From: Reticulitermes speratus
Lineage: Eukaryota > Arthropoda > Insecta > Blattodea > Rhinotermitidae
Assembly: GCA_021186555.1 (NCBI GenBank)
Contig: JAJKFL010000042.1
Span: forward strand, 15,414,521-15,478,520
Length of the DNA stretch: 64,000 nucleotides
Reading direction: 5' to 3'
Shown here: positions 45,999 through 56,110 of the stretch, piece after piece
Numbering within the stretch: position 1 is the stretch's first letter
How the letters are laid out: each line of letters starts with the position of its first letter
The notes under the pieces: generated by a model
Database searches by the model: none
Told to the model about the DNA's origin: nothing
Seen by the model: only the letters and a program-made list of their open reading frames with translations
Program-made: the position numbers and the translations under genes

Positions 45999-46329
45999 AA
46001 GTGTTGAAGACATATACAGCGTGCTATACAGATTGTCAAATACAAATGGCAAAATATTTATATTTATAATATTCGTGTCATTCCATACATGTACAGTATT
46101 CTTAATATCGTATTAAAGTTAAGATTATAACACAAGTGAAGTACTAAAATTACGTAATACGTAGTATCCAAACATCTGGGATTTCTCTTCAGTTTATAGT
46201 GGAGCGGAGATACCAGATTTAGGTATTCGGTGTGCACATCCATGAAAGAATAATTACCATTCATATTTTACAACCTGTACAGCATGCTGTACATGTCTTC
46301 AACACTTGTATCTCCCCGAAGATGGCTTT

Positions 46330-46366
46330 AGTTTCGATCCCTTATGGGATCATTATCAGGGAATAT
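46330..46366 (-). ncRNA. Hammerhead-ribozyme-like motif, copy 12
   Basis: Minus strand: CTGATAA (G8 replaced by A), extra T, stem II GATCCC/GGGATC with a 4-nt loop, GAAA, then AC. The conventional ACATGT is missing. It is head-to-head with copy 13 across GAATATTC (46361-46368). Confidence 0.35.
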
Positions 46367-46690
46367 TCTCTGATAATGATCCTACTTCTTTTTCAATGAC
46401 TCGACAGCCCCTTGGGGGCCTAGGCCTCGTCATTTTACGACGCTTCATGATCACACTTTTTAGACACACCACACTCGGTAGGACTCCTCTGGACGAGTGA
46501 CCAGCCCGTCGCAGAGACCTCTACCTGACAACACACAACACTCACAAGAGACAGACATCCATGCCCCCGGTGGTATTCGAACCCACAATACTAGTAAGCG
46601 AGCGGCCGCAGACCCATGCCTTAGACCGCGCGGCCACTGGGATCGGCAATAATGATCCTATAAGGGATCGAAACATGTAGGAGGGCTCAA
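46367..46690 (+). ncRNA. Hammerhead-ribozyme-like motif, copy 13, split by a SINE
   Basis: The 5' half (CTGATAA, T, GATCC, TA) ends at 46384. The 3' half (TAAGG, GATC, GAAA, ACATGT, A, GGAG) resumes at 46661 after a SINE and its target-site duplication. Without the SINE, stem II and a short stem I (TTCT with GGAG, including G-T pairs) would be continuous. Confidence 0.4.
46385..46648 (-). mobile_element. tRNA-headed SINE (family 4) with target-site duplication
   Basis: Flanked by ATAATGATCCTA at 46373-46384 and 46649-46660. On the minus strand the head is GTGGCCGCGCGGTCTAAGGC (box A region), then GTGGGTTCGAATACCACC (box B). The 3' end is GGCTGTCGAGTCATTGAAAAAGAAG. Relatives are at 52528-52785 and 55695-56099. 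Confidence 0.9.
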
Positions 46691-47479
46691 CTTGATATTG
46701 TAATATAAAATATCTGGGAACAAATCGTGCATTTTGTTGGACTGAGTGTTGTGAGTTGATTATCGACAATGCACGGTATGAACAATATAAAAAAAACTGG
46801 ATAGACTTTTATACTGTTCCGCTGCATTGGCAGGTTCTGAAGCTGGTGGATAAACTGACTCGGCATTCAATAAAGGCTTTTGTTATTATATACACTGCCG
46901 GGTTCTTCTGTCGCAAAGCTATATACGTGGTTACGTTCCTTATATTGAAAGTTATGAAATACAGTGCTTCTGGCTAATGCGGCAAATATCTGATTCTTAC
47001 GAAAACCGTTTTTTTTGCGAGATATGAGATCCCACAGCGGTGTCGCTGAAGATTCAAATCTTCTGGATGTTATGCAGCATCTTTCTTGTGTGTTATTTCA
47101 GGACGCTGTAAATTAATAAGACTACATAGGGCCGTCCGATAATAAATATGGAGCATCAGTAGAGTGATACTAATGGGGCAAAATGAAAGTACTTCGAGTG
47201 TAACCAGTCCCAGTGCAATTTCATCCGCAACAAATCCCTCACGAACTGGCCTAGGGCCGATCCCAGTCCTCTGCAGTGAGAAGCTAGTAACTAACCACAC
47301 GAGGCATGTCACAGCCCGTGACGCCGTATCAAATGGTAAAGAGTCACCATAGTAAATATTTACTAGCCCACACGGCGTAATATTCAACGGTTGTTTCAAT
47401 TAAAACTATGTATATTTGCCTACAATCATTTACAGTTACGAACAGTTCCACGCATTACATCTACAACAAGAACAACACT
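46691..47479. other. Unassigned sequence
   Basis: Frames at 46756-46977, 47070-47399 (minus, 109 codons) and 47164-47352 overlap on opposite strands and have no known motif. Confidence 0.25.
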
Positions 47480-47705
47480 TTCAACTATGTAAAAGCCTGC
47501 CATCCTTTCTTCTTTCAATCGCATGTTTCGTCCCCTTAGTTTTCTTATGGTCTTTCTTACATTTTTATCTTGTTATTTCTTTCCACATACTGTTACTTTC
47601 TTACTTTTTATTTACCTTTCTTATTTTTTCTTTCCTTTCTACTTACCTGTTTACTTTAATTTACTTGACTCTCTCCTTTCCTTTACCTTCCTTCCTAAAC
47701 TTGAA
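47480..47705 (+). repeat. Pyrimidine-rich low-complexity tract
   Basis: A dense C/T-rich run with TTCTT and CTTTCC motifs. Open frames of 61-103 codons here encode only L, F, S and Y runs. Confidence 0.7.
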
Positions 47706-47827
47706 TAGAGCTGCAGCAAAAAACTGAACCAGTAACAGCGAATGAATGCTTAAATTACGCTTAATTTATACGGAGGATTGAAATCTGAGCACTTAAAGTG
47801 ATTACAGAAATATAAAGCGCTGAATAC

Positions 47828-48112
47828 GTTGAGGATATGTATATCCTGGAGGCCTATTTAGGATTTCAGTCGAAGATATTACGTAGCATTGCCATCACTG
47901 AAATTATAATCGCACACGTTAATCGTGCGTTGAGGATATTTATATCCTAGAAGCCTATTTAGGATCTCAGTCGAAGATATTACGTAGCATTGCCATCACT
48001 GAAATTATAATCGCACACGTTAATCGTGCGTTGAGGATATTTATATCCTAGAAGCCTATTTATGATCTCAGTCGAAGATATACGTAGCACCGTAGTCATT
48101 GGAATTATAAAC
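47828..48112. repeat. 101-bp tandem repeat, about 2.8 units
   Basis: Units begin GTTGAGGATAT at 47828, 47929 and 48030. Each contains the palindrome GGATATNTATATCC and CACACGTTAATCGTG. The third unit is partial and diverged. Confidence 0.93.
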
Positions 48113-48940
48113 ACATACAGTGATATGCGTTTAAAACACAACGTTAGTGGAGCTATACCGCTCCTCCCCTATATGCCTTCAGAACATGCGCAGCGACAAC
48201 TTCACCTATTTAACCGCATTTTTCCCACGACTGTGTGTATGTTTCGTCATGTTTTTCACAATAAACATCAATTATTCCCTTGTAAAATATTAAACTGACT
48301 GCTCTTTCTAATGGACAAAGACAGTGTTCTGTGTGACATGTCAGCCTTCAAAGTATTATAGCATTCAGTTTTAAAATTTTCAGGAACCATAAAATGCACG
48401 GCAAAATTATTCGTGAAGAAATAATTAATTTCAATTATATTGTGAGCTTGGCGATGTATGAAATAATAGTTTCGAGAAACTGTGAATAGTGACTATATTT
48501 TACATGATTATATGCTAGCTTTACTTTCCTCGACCCATTAAGTTGCGAAAAATAACGGAAAGAAATTTAATTTTTGAGTAAATAGGACGAGGATGCTGCC
48601 GATAACATATCCGCCTCGAGCGACGAAGGAAGAAAGCAAAGACCTCATTCCGTCGTAGCTGCCAATAATGTGGGTGTTTGCTTCGTATTCATACAGTCCA
48701 CAGACCCCAATCCCTAAGTCGAATATACAGTGTACTGTGAAATGACTATCCTCGGACACTGTATAAAATACCTGCAAATCTTGCATAGAAAAAGCCATGA
48801 GAGCAGATAGCTTTACAAGATGATATTTTGCACAGTATTACAGGTGGCAAATTTCTGTAAAAACCATATTCTTTACTGTCGAATGTGCCCGTTTCTGCGC
48901 ACGTTTCCCTCAATATAAATTGTACTTAAATAAAAAAAAA
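48113..48940. other. Unassigned sequence
   Basis: An 86-codon minus-strand frame at 48538-48798 lacks a recognisable motif. Nothing supported. Confidence 0.3.
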
Positions 48941-49123
48941 CAGTCGAACCCGATTATAACGACATTGGTTTATGCGAAACCTCGTCTACAGCGTCAGATA
49001 TCCTGTGGTACCGTTATTTCCTCACTGTTAACCATGACATTATAGTCCTCGGTTATAACAACACTTGTTTATAACGAACAAATCATTTAGCCCCCTTCAT
49101 GACGTTATAACCGAGTTCGACTG
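48941..49123. mobile_element. pogo/Tigger-type MITE
   Basis: Inverted ends CAGTCGAACCCGATTATAAC (48941 onward) and GTTATAACCGAGTTCGACTG (to 49123) resemble the CAGTxGAACCTCGxTTATAACG termini of pogo/Tigger elements. TA follows the right end; the left TA is not preserved. Inside, ATAACAACACTTGTTTATAA forms a further partial palindrome. It is 183 bp with no coding capacity. Confidence 0.8.
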
Positions 49124-49230
49124 TACTTAATTATTATGACAATACCATGAATGCAGACAATATAGTCCTGTGTACCACCAGTGTTTAATATGTAGTTAAT
49201 CCTGATTCCTCTTAGTGATCGTTTTATGCG

Positions 49231-49650
49231 TTGATTGACAAGAAAGGAAAGTTAGGTAAGGTACCTCGTATCTTTCCATTTGAAGACACACAGTATGTCT
49301 TCCTAGCAAACATAGAAAATCAGAGTGCACAGGACAGAAGAATTTCATACTTGCTTAAGATAATTTCTGCTCCGTTCAAGAGGACGTATTTATACGAAAG
49401 TATGCGTCAAATTACTTCTTCACCTTTCTTTTTATTAGCGTACAAATTGGCACTGATCACAAAATCGCGTAGATCTCATGCGTTCATGCGTAAGGGAGAC
49501 GGGTTTTATGTCATTTCACCTCCCATTTTGTTTTTAGTTTCCCAAAGCAGAAAGGGAAAAAGTGACAGTCTATTCAGTATTATATTTGTGGATTTTCGCT
49601 CTCCCAACGTTAACGCTAAAATCCCTTTTCTTTCACAGTCTTGGAAATAG
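49231..49650 (+). other. Unrecognised 139-codon open frame
   Basis: This is the longest frame outside the aaNAT genes that does not overlap a recognised repeat. It begins MIDKKGKLGKVPRIFPFEDT and has no signal peptide, transmembrane helix or known motif; the middle is L/S/K-rich. No splice context or promoter is evident. It could be a lineage-specific gene, an exon or a chance frame. Confidence 0.25.
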
Positions 49651-51205
49651 TCATAACTCCATTTCGATGCAAATTTGAGTTAGGACAGCGAACGCAAGGG
49701 TCGATATGAAGAGGGTGCACAATTTATGTTGACCCGAATATACAACGTCAGATAAGTACAAGGAAGAGTAGGAGAGAAGGAAGCCTAAAAGGAAAGGGGG
49801 TGAAGAAGAAGCTAGGGAGAAGGAGAAGTGTGTTGATGATGGCAGGACTTGGTGGGAGGATAAAGTACTTGTTGCGACGCGGGCGCCTTGCGACGGGAAG
49901 CTGTTGAATCAACACAGACAAGACGTTATCACTAGAGTAATGTTGCCACAAGAAGACCCACTTAAATGAAAAATGTTGCTTTCGTGACAGTAAAACAGCA
50001 TTCTGGTTTCAGTTTGTGCAGCGTAACGTAAATCTTCTTAATTCATAACAATGTGGAATACAAATGTAAGTTTAAACGTTGCCAGTTTTGTTCATCAGTT
50101 TACACGTGTTACTGACATCGTCAGTAGGAAAATAAAATTATTTTATACCAAACGGTAAATCGGTTTAAAAATGTTATATAAGCGAATTACGTATGAGAAA
50201 ATAAAGAAATTCACCAACCCTCAGGCAAGGACATTTCTCTAAAATAGTATTTAATCTAATAAAATATTTGTCAAACTATATGTTATCTACTCGTATGCAG
50301 GCTTTCAGGCAACGTGACCTCATCCAAAAGACTGGTTTTCTAGCTGAAGTTTTGCGTGTGATTTCCTCAGTTGCTCCATGCAAATACTAAAATAATACAT
50401 CAGATTAGGCTACGACCACTTCCATTCAAACTCTTTCCAATTCGTTATTTACTAGTCATCTCATCATTCGATGCTATATAGTCTGAGCTACCAACAGCTT
50501 CGTTAAACAATCCACTAAAAATATAAAGTTTAAGTAACAAGCTTTAGTAAAGAATGACTAAATATTCACTGCCTTCAAGATTTTTCTAATCAGATTTGAA
50601 ATTATTTTGTAATACATTATTACCGTGTACTCCAATTTAATCAGACACTTAACCAAAATTACACTTTATACAAGACATAAATTATTTACTTCAAAAACCC
50701 TACATATTTCGACATATTTTATTTTACAACATGGTATTCCTGAATACGGTCAATAAGCTGGAACATGTTGAAATTGTTTAAATAAATAATTTATGTATTT
50801 ATGAAGTGTAGCTCTTTAGTTAATTTTCGAGAGAATGGAGATATTACACGAGATCAATAAGAAATCAACATATTCTAACACGCTGCTGCGAAACAACAAT
50901 GAAAATGGAAGAATAAGAAGCGGAAGTGTGTTTCGACCGTTTATACTCTGTGCAAAAACAAACAGACCTAATGTTTGTAGAGTCAAAGTGTCCAGCCTCT
51001 CTGGACAGGTAAGGCACGTGTTAATTCAAAGGTATATATCAGCGCCCGTATAGACATCCAAGGTAGGAAACGGCTGTTCTCTGCTCAGCTCAGCCCAGCC
51101 CACAGGCAAGTTACCAGTACTAACCCTGACCCTAAATGAGTTTCAAAATTCCCTCCCATTTTATTTCATGAATTTTTTACGCAAAAACACAGAATCATTC
51201 TGGAT
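49651..51205. other. Unassigned sequence
   Basis: Contains a short inverted pair around GTTACTGACATCGTCAGTA near 50109 and a decayed CTACATATTTCGACATA motif near 50700. No gene recognised. Confidence 0.3.
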
Positions 51206-51207
51206 AT

Positions 51208-51482
51208 GATACCGAAACCAACAAATGCACATAATGTATGAAAGTATATTATACACACCGTATACCTGCTACATGTTTCGGAAGGTGCAGTACAAAGGAT
51301 AGATACACCGAAATATTACAGAAGTTTCTGAACCAATGCACTTATATAAAATATTAAATTTTAAAAATAATACAATAAATTTTAAAAATAACACAAATAA
51401 CACACGAGTGGCCGAAACATGTAGGAGTTATACGGAGTGTATAATATACTTTCATACACATTGTGCATTTCTTGGTTTTGAT
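51208..51482. mobile_element. Foldback element with decayed ribozyme-like ends
   Basis: Left arm 51208-51280 (AAACCAACAAATGCACATAA onward to CTACATGTTTCGG) and right arm 51410-51482 (CCGAAACATGTAGGAG, ending TTGTGCATTTCTTGGTTTTG) are inverted copies of about 65-70 bp. Each keeps the GAAACATGTAG half of the hammerhead-like motif but has lost CTGAWGA and stem II. Confidence 0.75.
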
Positions 51483-52149
51483 ATATCTAATTGCTCAATG
51501 CACGGACATGGATCATTTAAAATTCATCATTCTGGAATTTGTAGAGAATCTGAAGAGCGATTAAGAAGATTGAAATGGGAATTTTCCAAGCCAATAGAAT
51601 AATCCGTCTTGTTAAAAGGCGTTTTCCACATTCTTTTGCAATACAGTGTAGATTAATATTAATAGACGCTCCAGTCAACAGCAGATAACTGATACCGTCT
51701 TTACTTTCACAAAGTAAAAATTTTGAAAGTTTTTCACACTTTACAGATTAAAGATTTACTACATTAAATACTTTATTAAAGTTTAGGTCGCTGTTTGTGC
51801 TTTGGCACAAGTTTCATAATTGCATGGTACAGAATCTTCCTTGAGAAGCTTACAGTTGCTCAGTCAGTCAGTAAATTCCCTGCCTTGCGAATCCCAAAGT
51901 TTCTTCTCCCTGTTCACAAGACCTAGAATTCCGTTAGGCTTCCAGTCTGAAGAACAGTTCATTATAAAATCTTGAAGCCGTAACAATTAAGAATGTTACA
52001 GCTTTAGGTTCTGTTTGATCTTCATGAGTTGAACGAAGAGTGCATGATGGCCACAAAGCGCAGTCTCAGTCCTGTACACAGACTGAAAACACAAGGCTGT
52101 AGGAGAATTTCGTACAGTAACTGCTAGCGTGAAGGCTTGCTCTTCAAAC
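51483..52149. other. Unassigned sequence
   Basis: Nothing recognised. Confidence 0.3.
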
Positions 52150-52345
52150 ACGAGTACGAATTACGGAGCTATATGGCTCAACAGATAAGGTTATAAACCT
52201 GTATCTGAGAGGTTCTCCGTTTGAATTTTTGGTGGAACATTGACTATACCGAGATTCTTCGCGGCTTTCCTCAGTACCTCCTGACAAATGCCGGAGCAGT
52301 ACCACAATTTAAGATACAACGGCTTCCTTCAATACACTTTATAGT
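52150..52345 (+). mobile_element. SINE (family 3), diverged
   Basis: CTCCGTTTGAATTTTTGGTG is a degraded box B region. CAGTACCTCCTGACAAATGC followed by CGGAGCAGTACC matches CAGTCCTTCCAGACAAATGC and GGTACAGTACC of 19500-19535. Confidence 0.5.
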
Positions 52346-52527
52346 ATATCTAACAACCCGAAACTATATAATCTGAGTTATTTAAACGCCTTTATATATC
52401 TATATATATATAAGAGAGAGTATTAAAATTCATCCATTAACATAACGCATTTTCCTTCGTCTAAATTTAAATTGTTTTTAAGTGTTGACATTCTTAATTT
52501 ACAGACTGTAACAATATAGTCAGCTAA

Positions 52528-52785
52528 TCCCGGTGGCAGAGCGGTCTAAGGCGAAGGTTTGAAGACATTTGTTTGCTGGGATAGAAGGTTCGAATCCCAC
52601 TGAGGTCATCCATATTCGTCTCTTGTGTTTGTTGTGTGTTTGTAGGTAGCGGCCTCCGCGACGAACTGATCACTCGTTCAGAGGAGTCCTACCGGGTGCG
52701 TGTGTCTAACTGTTTGTGATCTAGAATCAGGCGGCCTACGCCCGAGTTGGGATGTAGCGCCACAGAAAAACATATAATCAATATA
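52528..52785 (+). mobile_element. tRNA-headed SINE (family 4), plus strand
   Basis: Head GCTAATCCCGGTGGCAGAGC and GGTCTAAGGC (box A), AGGTTCGAATCCCACTGAG (box B), body with CGACGAACTGATCACTCGTT and CAGAGGAGTCCTACCGGGTG, A-rich 3' end. Inverse counterpart of 46385-46648. Confidence 0.8.
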
Positions 52786-53449
52786 TATTATTTCCATTTA
52801 TTACTAAAAATACATTAATTACCTCTCTTTCCCACATTCTCCATACTCGTAACTTCCTTTAGATATACCACAAAGCGGAACTGTCTGTATTACACCTATA
52901 TTATAATGAACATAAAGTGCGCTGCATATTAACAAACTAATATTGCTGCATTACTGCTTACAAGCTGCAGTATCACCTGCGGGTTCACGCGCATCGTTGC
53001 ATCAACTTTGTATACAGGTGGACAGAACTGCAGTCAGTATACGTCTTTCTTCTGCGATGTAACCCTCTGTAACTTCGCAGATACGTATCAGCGTCTCGAG
53101 GGAATGTGCAGCCTCCCACCCTCAAGGCAAAAGGTCCCCTAAAGAAGGAGACAGTACCTTTGTACGAAAAGCTGGTACATATACACCAAGCTATATCACA
53201 CTATATCCCAGAAGAGAGCTGTCAACGTATTCACTACCATTGTAACCTCAAGTCTCAAGTGACCAGATAGGCTACATTCTGATGCGTATTATACAGATGG
53301 GTTGCAACTTATAATAATGACAACGTAAGAACTGCTGAGGTTATTCTGTGTCGAATGTTATAAGAGAGCAATCCAGTTCCGTATGACTGTAATTCCTGTA
53401 AAGTAATTTTACTGAATGATAATCGGTTGTGTTTTAAACCAGTTAATTA
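52786..53449. other. Unassigned sequence
   Basis: Nothing recognised. Confidence 0.3.
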
Positions 53450-53635
53450 ATAAAAACACAAACACAACTCTATTTATTGTGTAACAATATCATGTTAAAT
53501 ATAAGCTACATGTTTCGAGCCAAAAAGGGTCATCATCATTTCCTGTAAGATTTTCATATGAAGCCTTTTGGTCCGAAACATGTATCATGTTTTTAACAGG
53601 ATACATGTTTTACACTAAATACAGTTGTGTTTGAC
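53450..53635. mobile_element. Short foldback element with ribozyme-like ends
   Basis: Left AAAACACAAACACAACTCTA and right AATACAGTTGTGTTT are inverted, followed inwards by CTACATGTTTCGAGCC on the left and GGTCCGAAACATGTATC on the right. Confidence 0.7.
53503..53545 (-). ncRNA. Hammerhead-ribozyme-like motif, copy 14
   Basis: Minus strand: ATGATGA (C3 and U4 changed), extra T, stem II GACCC/GGCTC (4 of 5 pairs) with a T5 loop, GAAA, ACATGT, A, GC. Confidence 0.3.
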
Positions 53636-53689
53636 AGTAAATTTATTTATTTGCCTGCCGAAGTTAACTGTAGCCTCCTATTTCAAGTT

Positions 53690-53830
53690 AATATCCCGTC
53701 TTTGCCTCGAGGGACCTACAAAGCTACAACAAACGTCCCAGACGAGATTCAAACCGGGCACCTTTCGAATACAAGTCACAAGTATTACCGCTTTTGTCGA
53801 CTTTCACTCTCTGGACAAGTGGCTCCGTAC
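53690..53830 (+). mobile_element. SINE-like fragment
   Basis: CCTCGAGGGACCTACAAAGC, then GAGATTCAAACCGGGCACCT, then ATACAAGTCACAAGTATTAC. Related to 4985-5080. Overlapping frames are incidental. Confidence 0.4.
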
Positions 53831-54451
53831 GGTTTCAGCAAAACAAATTGCTTGCAGAATTTAAAAAAACATTCCAAAGTCTGATTACAAAAATACCAAC
53901 TAGGCCTGTAATTTTCTCCATAGCTTACATAACCCAACCACCCCCACCCCTACCCCCACCATCACCCCCCGTTAATGCAGATCACTCGCTGATATTTTTA
54001 CCACGTTGGTGATTTTCCAAACGTAACTTTATTACGTGAAAGAGTTTCTCTCCGAACATAAAGTCCATCAATCCTAATCAATTTCTCTGTCCGACAACTG
54101 GTAGCAAACCTTTGTTGTATGTATTGATGTTTCCTCTGCCGGAACTAATGGTGATCAATTTCTGCTGCACATCCAGGCCATAACTTATCAGGCAACAAGG
54201 CACAATTTACTTTTAACCTAATGCTGCCGGACTAGAGAGAGAGAGAGAGAGAGAGAGAGAGCCGAAAACAGAATCAGGATCTGCAGACAGTCCGCTGCCG
54301 CACGTTTTTTAACCATCAGAAGACTAAAAGCAAGCAACAGTTTTTAAAACCACTTCATGCTAAATTAGCAATTCATATAAAAATAATGTATTTATGTTCT
54401 GTTATTTCACCGTTTTTCTTAATGTAGAACATCCCCGTTGGTGTATTAATC
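53831..54451. other. Unassigned sequence with (GA)n
   Basis: (GA)14 at 54234-54261 and a C-rich tract at 53938-53970. No gene. Confidence 0.4.
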
Positions 54452-54514
54452 ACAAGTGTATATTTTATTAGTTCGTCAGTCACACTCAACAAGCTGTATT
54501 ATACACGTTTTTAC

Positions 54515-54568
54515 CTGCAGCTGGTTTCGACTCCAGTAAAGAGCCATCATCAGGCCATTAACAAAAAC
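54515..54568 (-). ncRNA. Hammerhead-ribozyme-like motif, copy 15
   Basis: Minus strand: GGC, core CTGATGA, extra T, stem II GGCTC/GAGTC (5 pairs, one G-T), GAAA, then ACC-AGCTGCA-GGT, a real 3-bp stem III hairpin in place of the ACATGT palindrome, then A at the cleavage position (GTA). Stem I does not pair well. The different but still pairing stem III is notable. Confidence 0.45.
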
Positions 54569-55039
54569 TACAAAAATGGAAACACTGTATGCTATATCAT
54601 GAATACGTCATAAATGCATATAAAAACAACAGGTACGTTGCATATATATGGCCTAAGCATTATGTTAAAAATTGAGGTGTTAAAAATGCCAAAGTTATTA
54701 TAAAGAGTAGAAAGAAATGTATTAGAACTGATTTTAAAAAGTAATTTAAAAAATTGAAATAAAGAGTCAACTGTAAAGGTTCAGTAACATATATGGGCAT
54801 TACTCGTTATCTCACTTTTTAAATTACTTTTTAAAATAAGTTCTGAATCAATTCTTTCTACTGGTTATAACAACATTGATATTTTTAAGATTTAATTCAT
54901 TTTTTTCAATTTTTAACACATTTCTTAGGCCATATATGTAAACCTATTGTTTCTATATGCATCTATAACGTATTCATGATGTAAAGGGGGAGATCTCCTT
55001 CCTATAACGTACAGGGTTTCATTTTTATAGTTTTTGTTA

Positions 55040-55090
55040 ATGGCCTGATGATGGCTCTTTACTGGAGTCAAAACCAGTTGCAGATAAAAG
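55040..55090 (+). ncRNA. Hammerhead-ribozyme-like motif, copy 16
   Basis: Right-arm partner of copy 15: CTGATGA, T, GGCTC/GAGTC, then AAAA (G12 lost), ACC-AGTTGCA-GAT. G12 is essential in hammerheads, so this one is predicted dead. Confidence 0.35.
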
Positions 55091-55146
55091 TGTGTATGAT
55101 ATGGCTTGTTGAATGTGACTGATGAACTAATAAAATATACACTTGT

Positions 55147-55329
55147 CACTGTATTTGCTTCAAATTTTAAAACTTAATTCTATTCTATTCGCATTTTTTT
55201 ACTTCAAAATTCATATTATTCCCCCGAAGTCTATGATAATGGATGACTCATTACAATACCAATGCGTTGAACACTGACATACTTGACTCTACTCCCACCT
55301 TCAGGAGATTTGTCGTTATACGTGCAGAT
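55147..55329. other. Unassigned sequence
   Basis: Nothing recognised. Confidence 0.3.
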
Positions 55330-55440
55330 TATTAATGCTGCAACTTATTTTTTGTCTAACAATCAGTGTCACGCTTCGTACCAAATGGGGGACCTTTTGG
55401 ACATCAGCCTAGTACGCTAACCACTACACCACAAATACGT
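55330..55440 (-). mobile_element. tRNA-headed SINE fragment (family 5)
   Basis: Minus strand: TTTGTGGTGTAGTGGTTAGC is a clear tRNA-like box A region, followed by CGTACTAGGCTGATGTCC and a degraded box B area. Confidence 0.5.
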
Positions 55441-55587
55441 CAGTACATTGAATAGTGTGGCAGATAACTCCCGAAACACAGTGTACATCAAACACACCTC
55501 TGGCGACAGACAGCGTCAAACCTAATATTAACAATATTAATTCCTAACACTGGAACTCATAATATTGATTTCTATTCTTTTCGCACT

Positions 55588-55694
55588 TTGGACAGGGTGA
55601 TGAGGGGGTTGTCAGGCGTAAGAAGGGAAATTAACAGGAAGATGGAAAAAAACTGCATAATGAGAAGCTTCAGTACTGTTACTCCTCAACATAT
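55588..55694 (+). pseudogene. LINE ORF2 remnant, 5' piece before a nested SINE
   Basis: The frame reads RREINRKMEKNCIMRSFSTV, then TPQ, up to the SINE insertion. It continues after the SINE at 56111. This is ORF2 C-terminal region sequence, plus strand. Confidence 0.55.
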
Positions 55695-56099
55695 TTTTTT
55701 TATGGCTCGACAGCCCTACATGGGCCTGGGCCTCCTCGTTTCATCGAGGTTTCATGGTCACACACTTTTTAGACACACCACACTCGGTAGGACTCCTCTG
55801 GACGAGGGACCAGTTCGTCGCAGAGACCTCTACCTGACAACACACAACACTCACAAGAGACAGACATCCATGCCCCCGGTGGGATTTTTTTTTTTGTATT
55901 AATTCCTGGGTTTTCCCCTTTGATCCATTTGTACTGTTGAAGTCCTTTTTGTCCTGCATGTCACCTTATGTTTCATGCTATCGTGCATACATCTAACACA
56001 ACACAAACATCCATGCCCCCGGTGGGATTCGAACCCACAATCCTAGTAAGCGAGGGGCCACAGACCCACGCCTTAGACCGCGCGGCCACTGGGATCGGC
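55695..56099 (-). mobile_element. tRNA-headed SINE (family 4) nested in a LINE and itself interrupted
   Basis: Flanked by CCTCAACATAT at 55684-55694 and 56100-56110. On the minus strand, box A region GTGGCCGCGCGGTCTAAGGC and box B GTGGGTTCGAATCCCACC are intact. The 3' end is GGGCTGTCGAGCCATAAAAAAA. The body is interrupted at 55885-56006. Confidence 0.9.
55885..56006 (-). mobile_element. Retroposed sequence of about 120 bp, unidentified source
   Basis: It starts on the plus strand with 11 T (a poly-A tail on the minus strand) and is flanked by a perfect direct repeat of 21 bp or slightly more (55864-55884 and 56007-56027, from ACATCCATGC to GGTGGGA). That is the mark of L1-type target-primed insertion of a polyadenylated RNA. 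The inserted minus-strand sequence has no tRNA-like head and matches nothing else in this window. It could be a 5'-truncated mRNA or LINE 3' end. Confidence 0.75.
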
Positions 56100-56110
56100 C
56101 CTCAACATAT

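Larger units (their letters stand above)
54452..55146. mobile_element. Near-perfect long foldback element with ribozyme-like ends
   Basis: The left arm (54452-54765) and right arm (54809-55146) are inverted copies over more than 300 bp with a centre of only about 45 bp. The outer ends are ACAAGTGTATATTTTATTAG and its inverse. A hammerhead-like motif occurs in each arm near the outer ends. No protein is encoded. Confidence 0.88.

Noticed and set aside
47416..47727. 103-codon frame that looks like a membrane protein
   Set aside because: It is a pyrimidine-rich low-complexity tract, which automatically encodes L, F and S runs.
52528..52610. Possible genuine tRNA gene from good A and B boxes
   Set aside because: The acceptor and anticodon arms do not fold, and the sequence continues into a SINE body shared with other copies.
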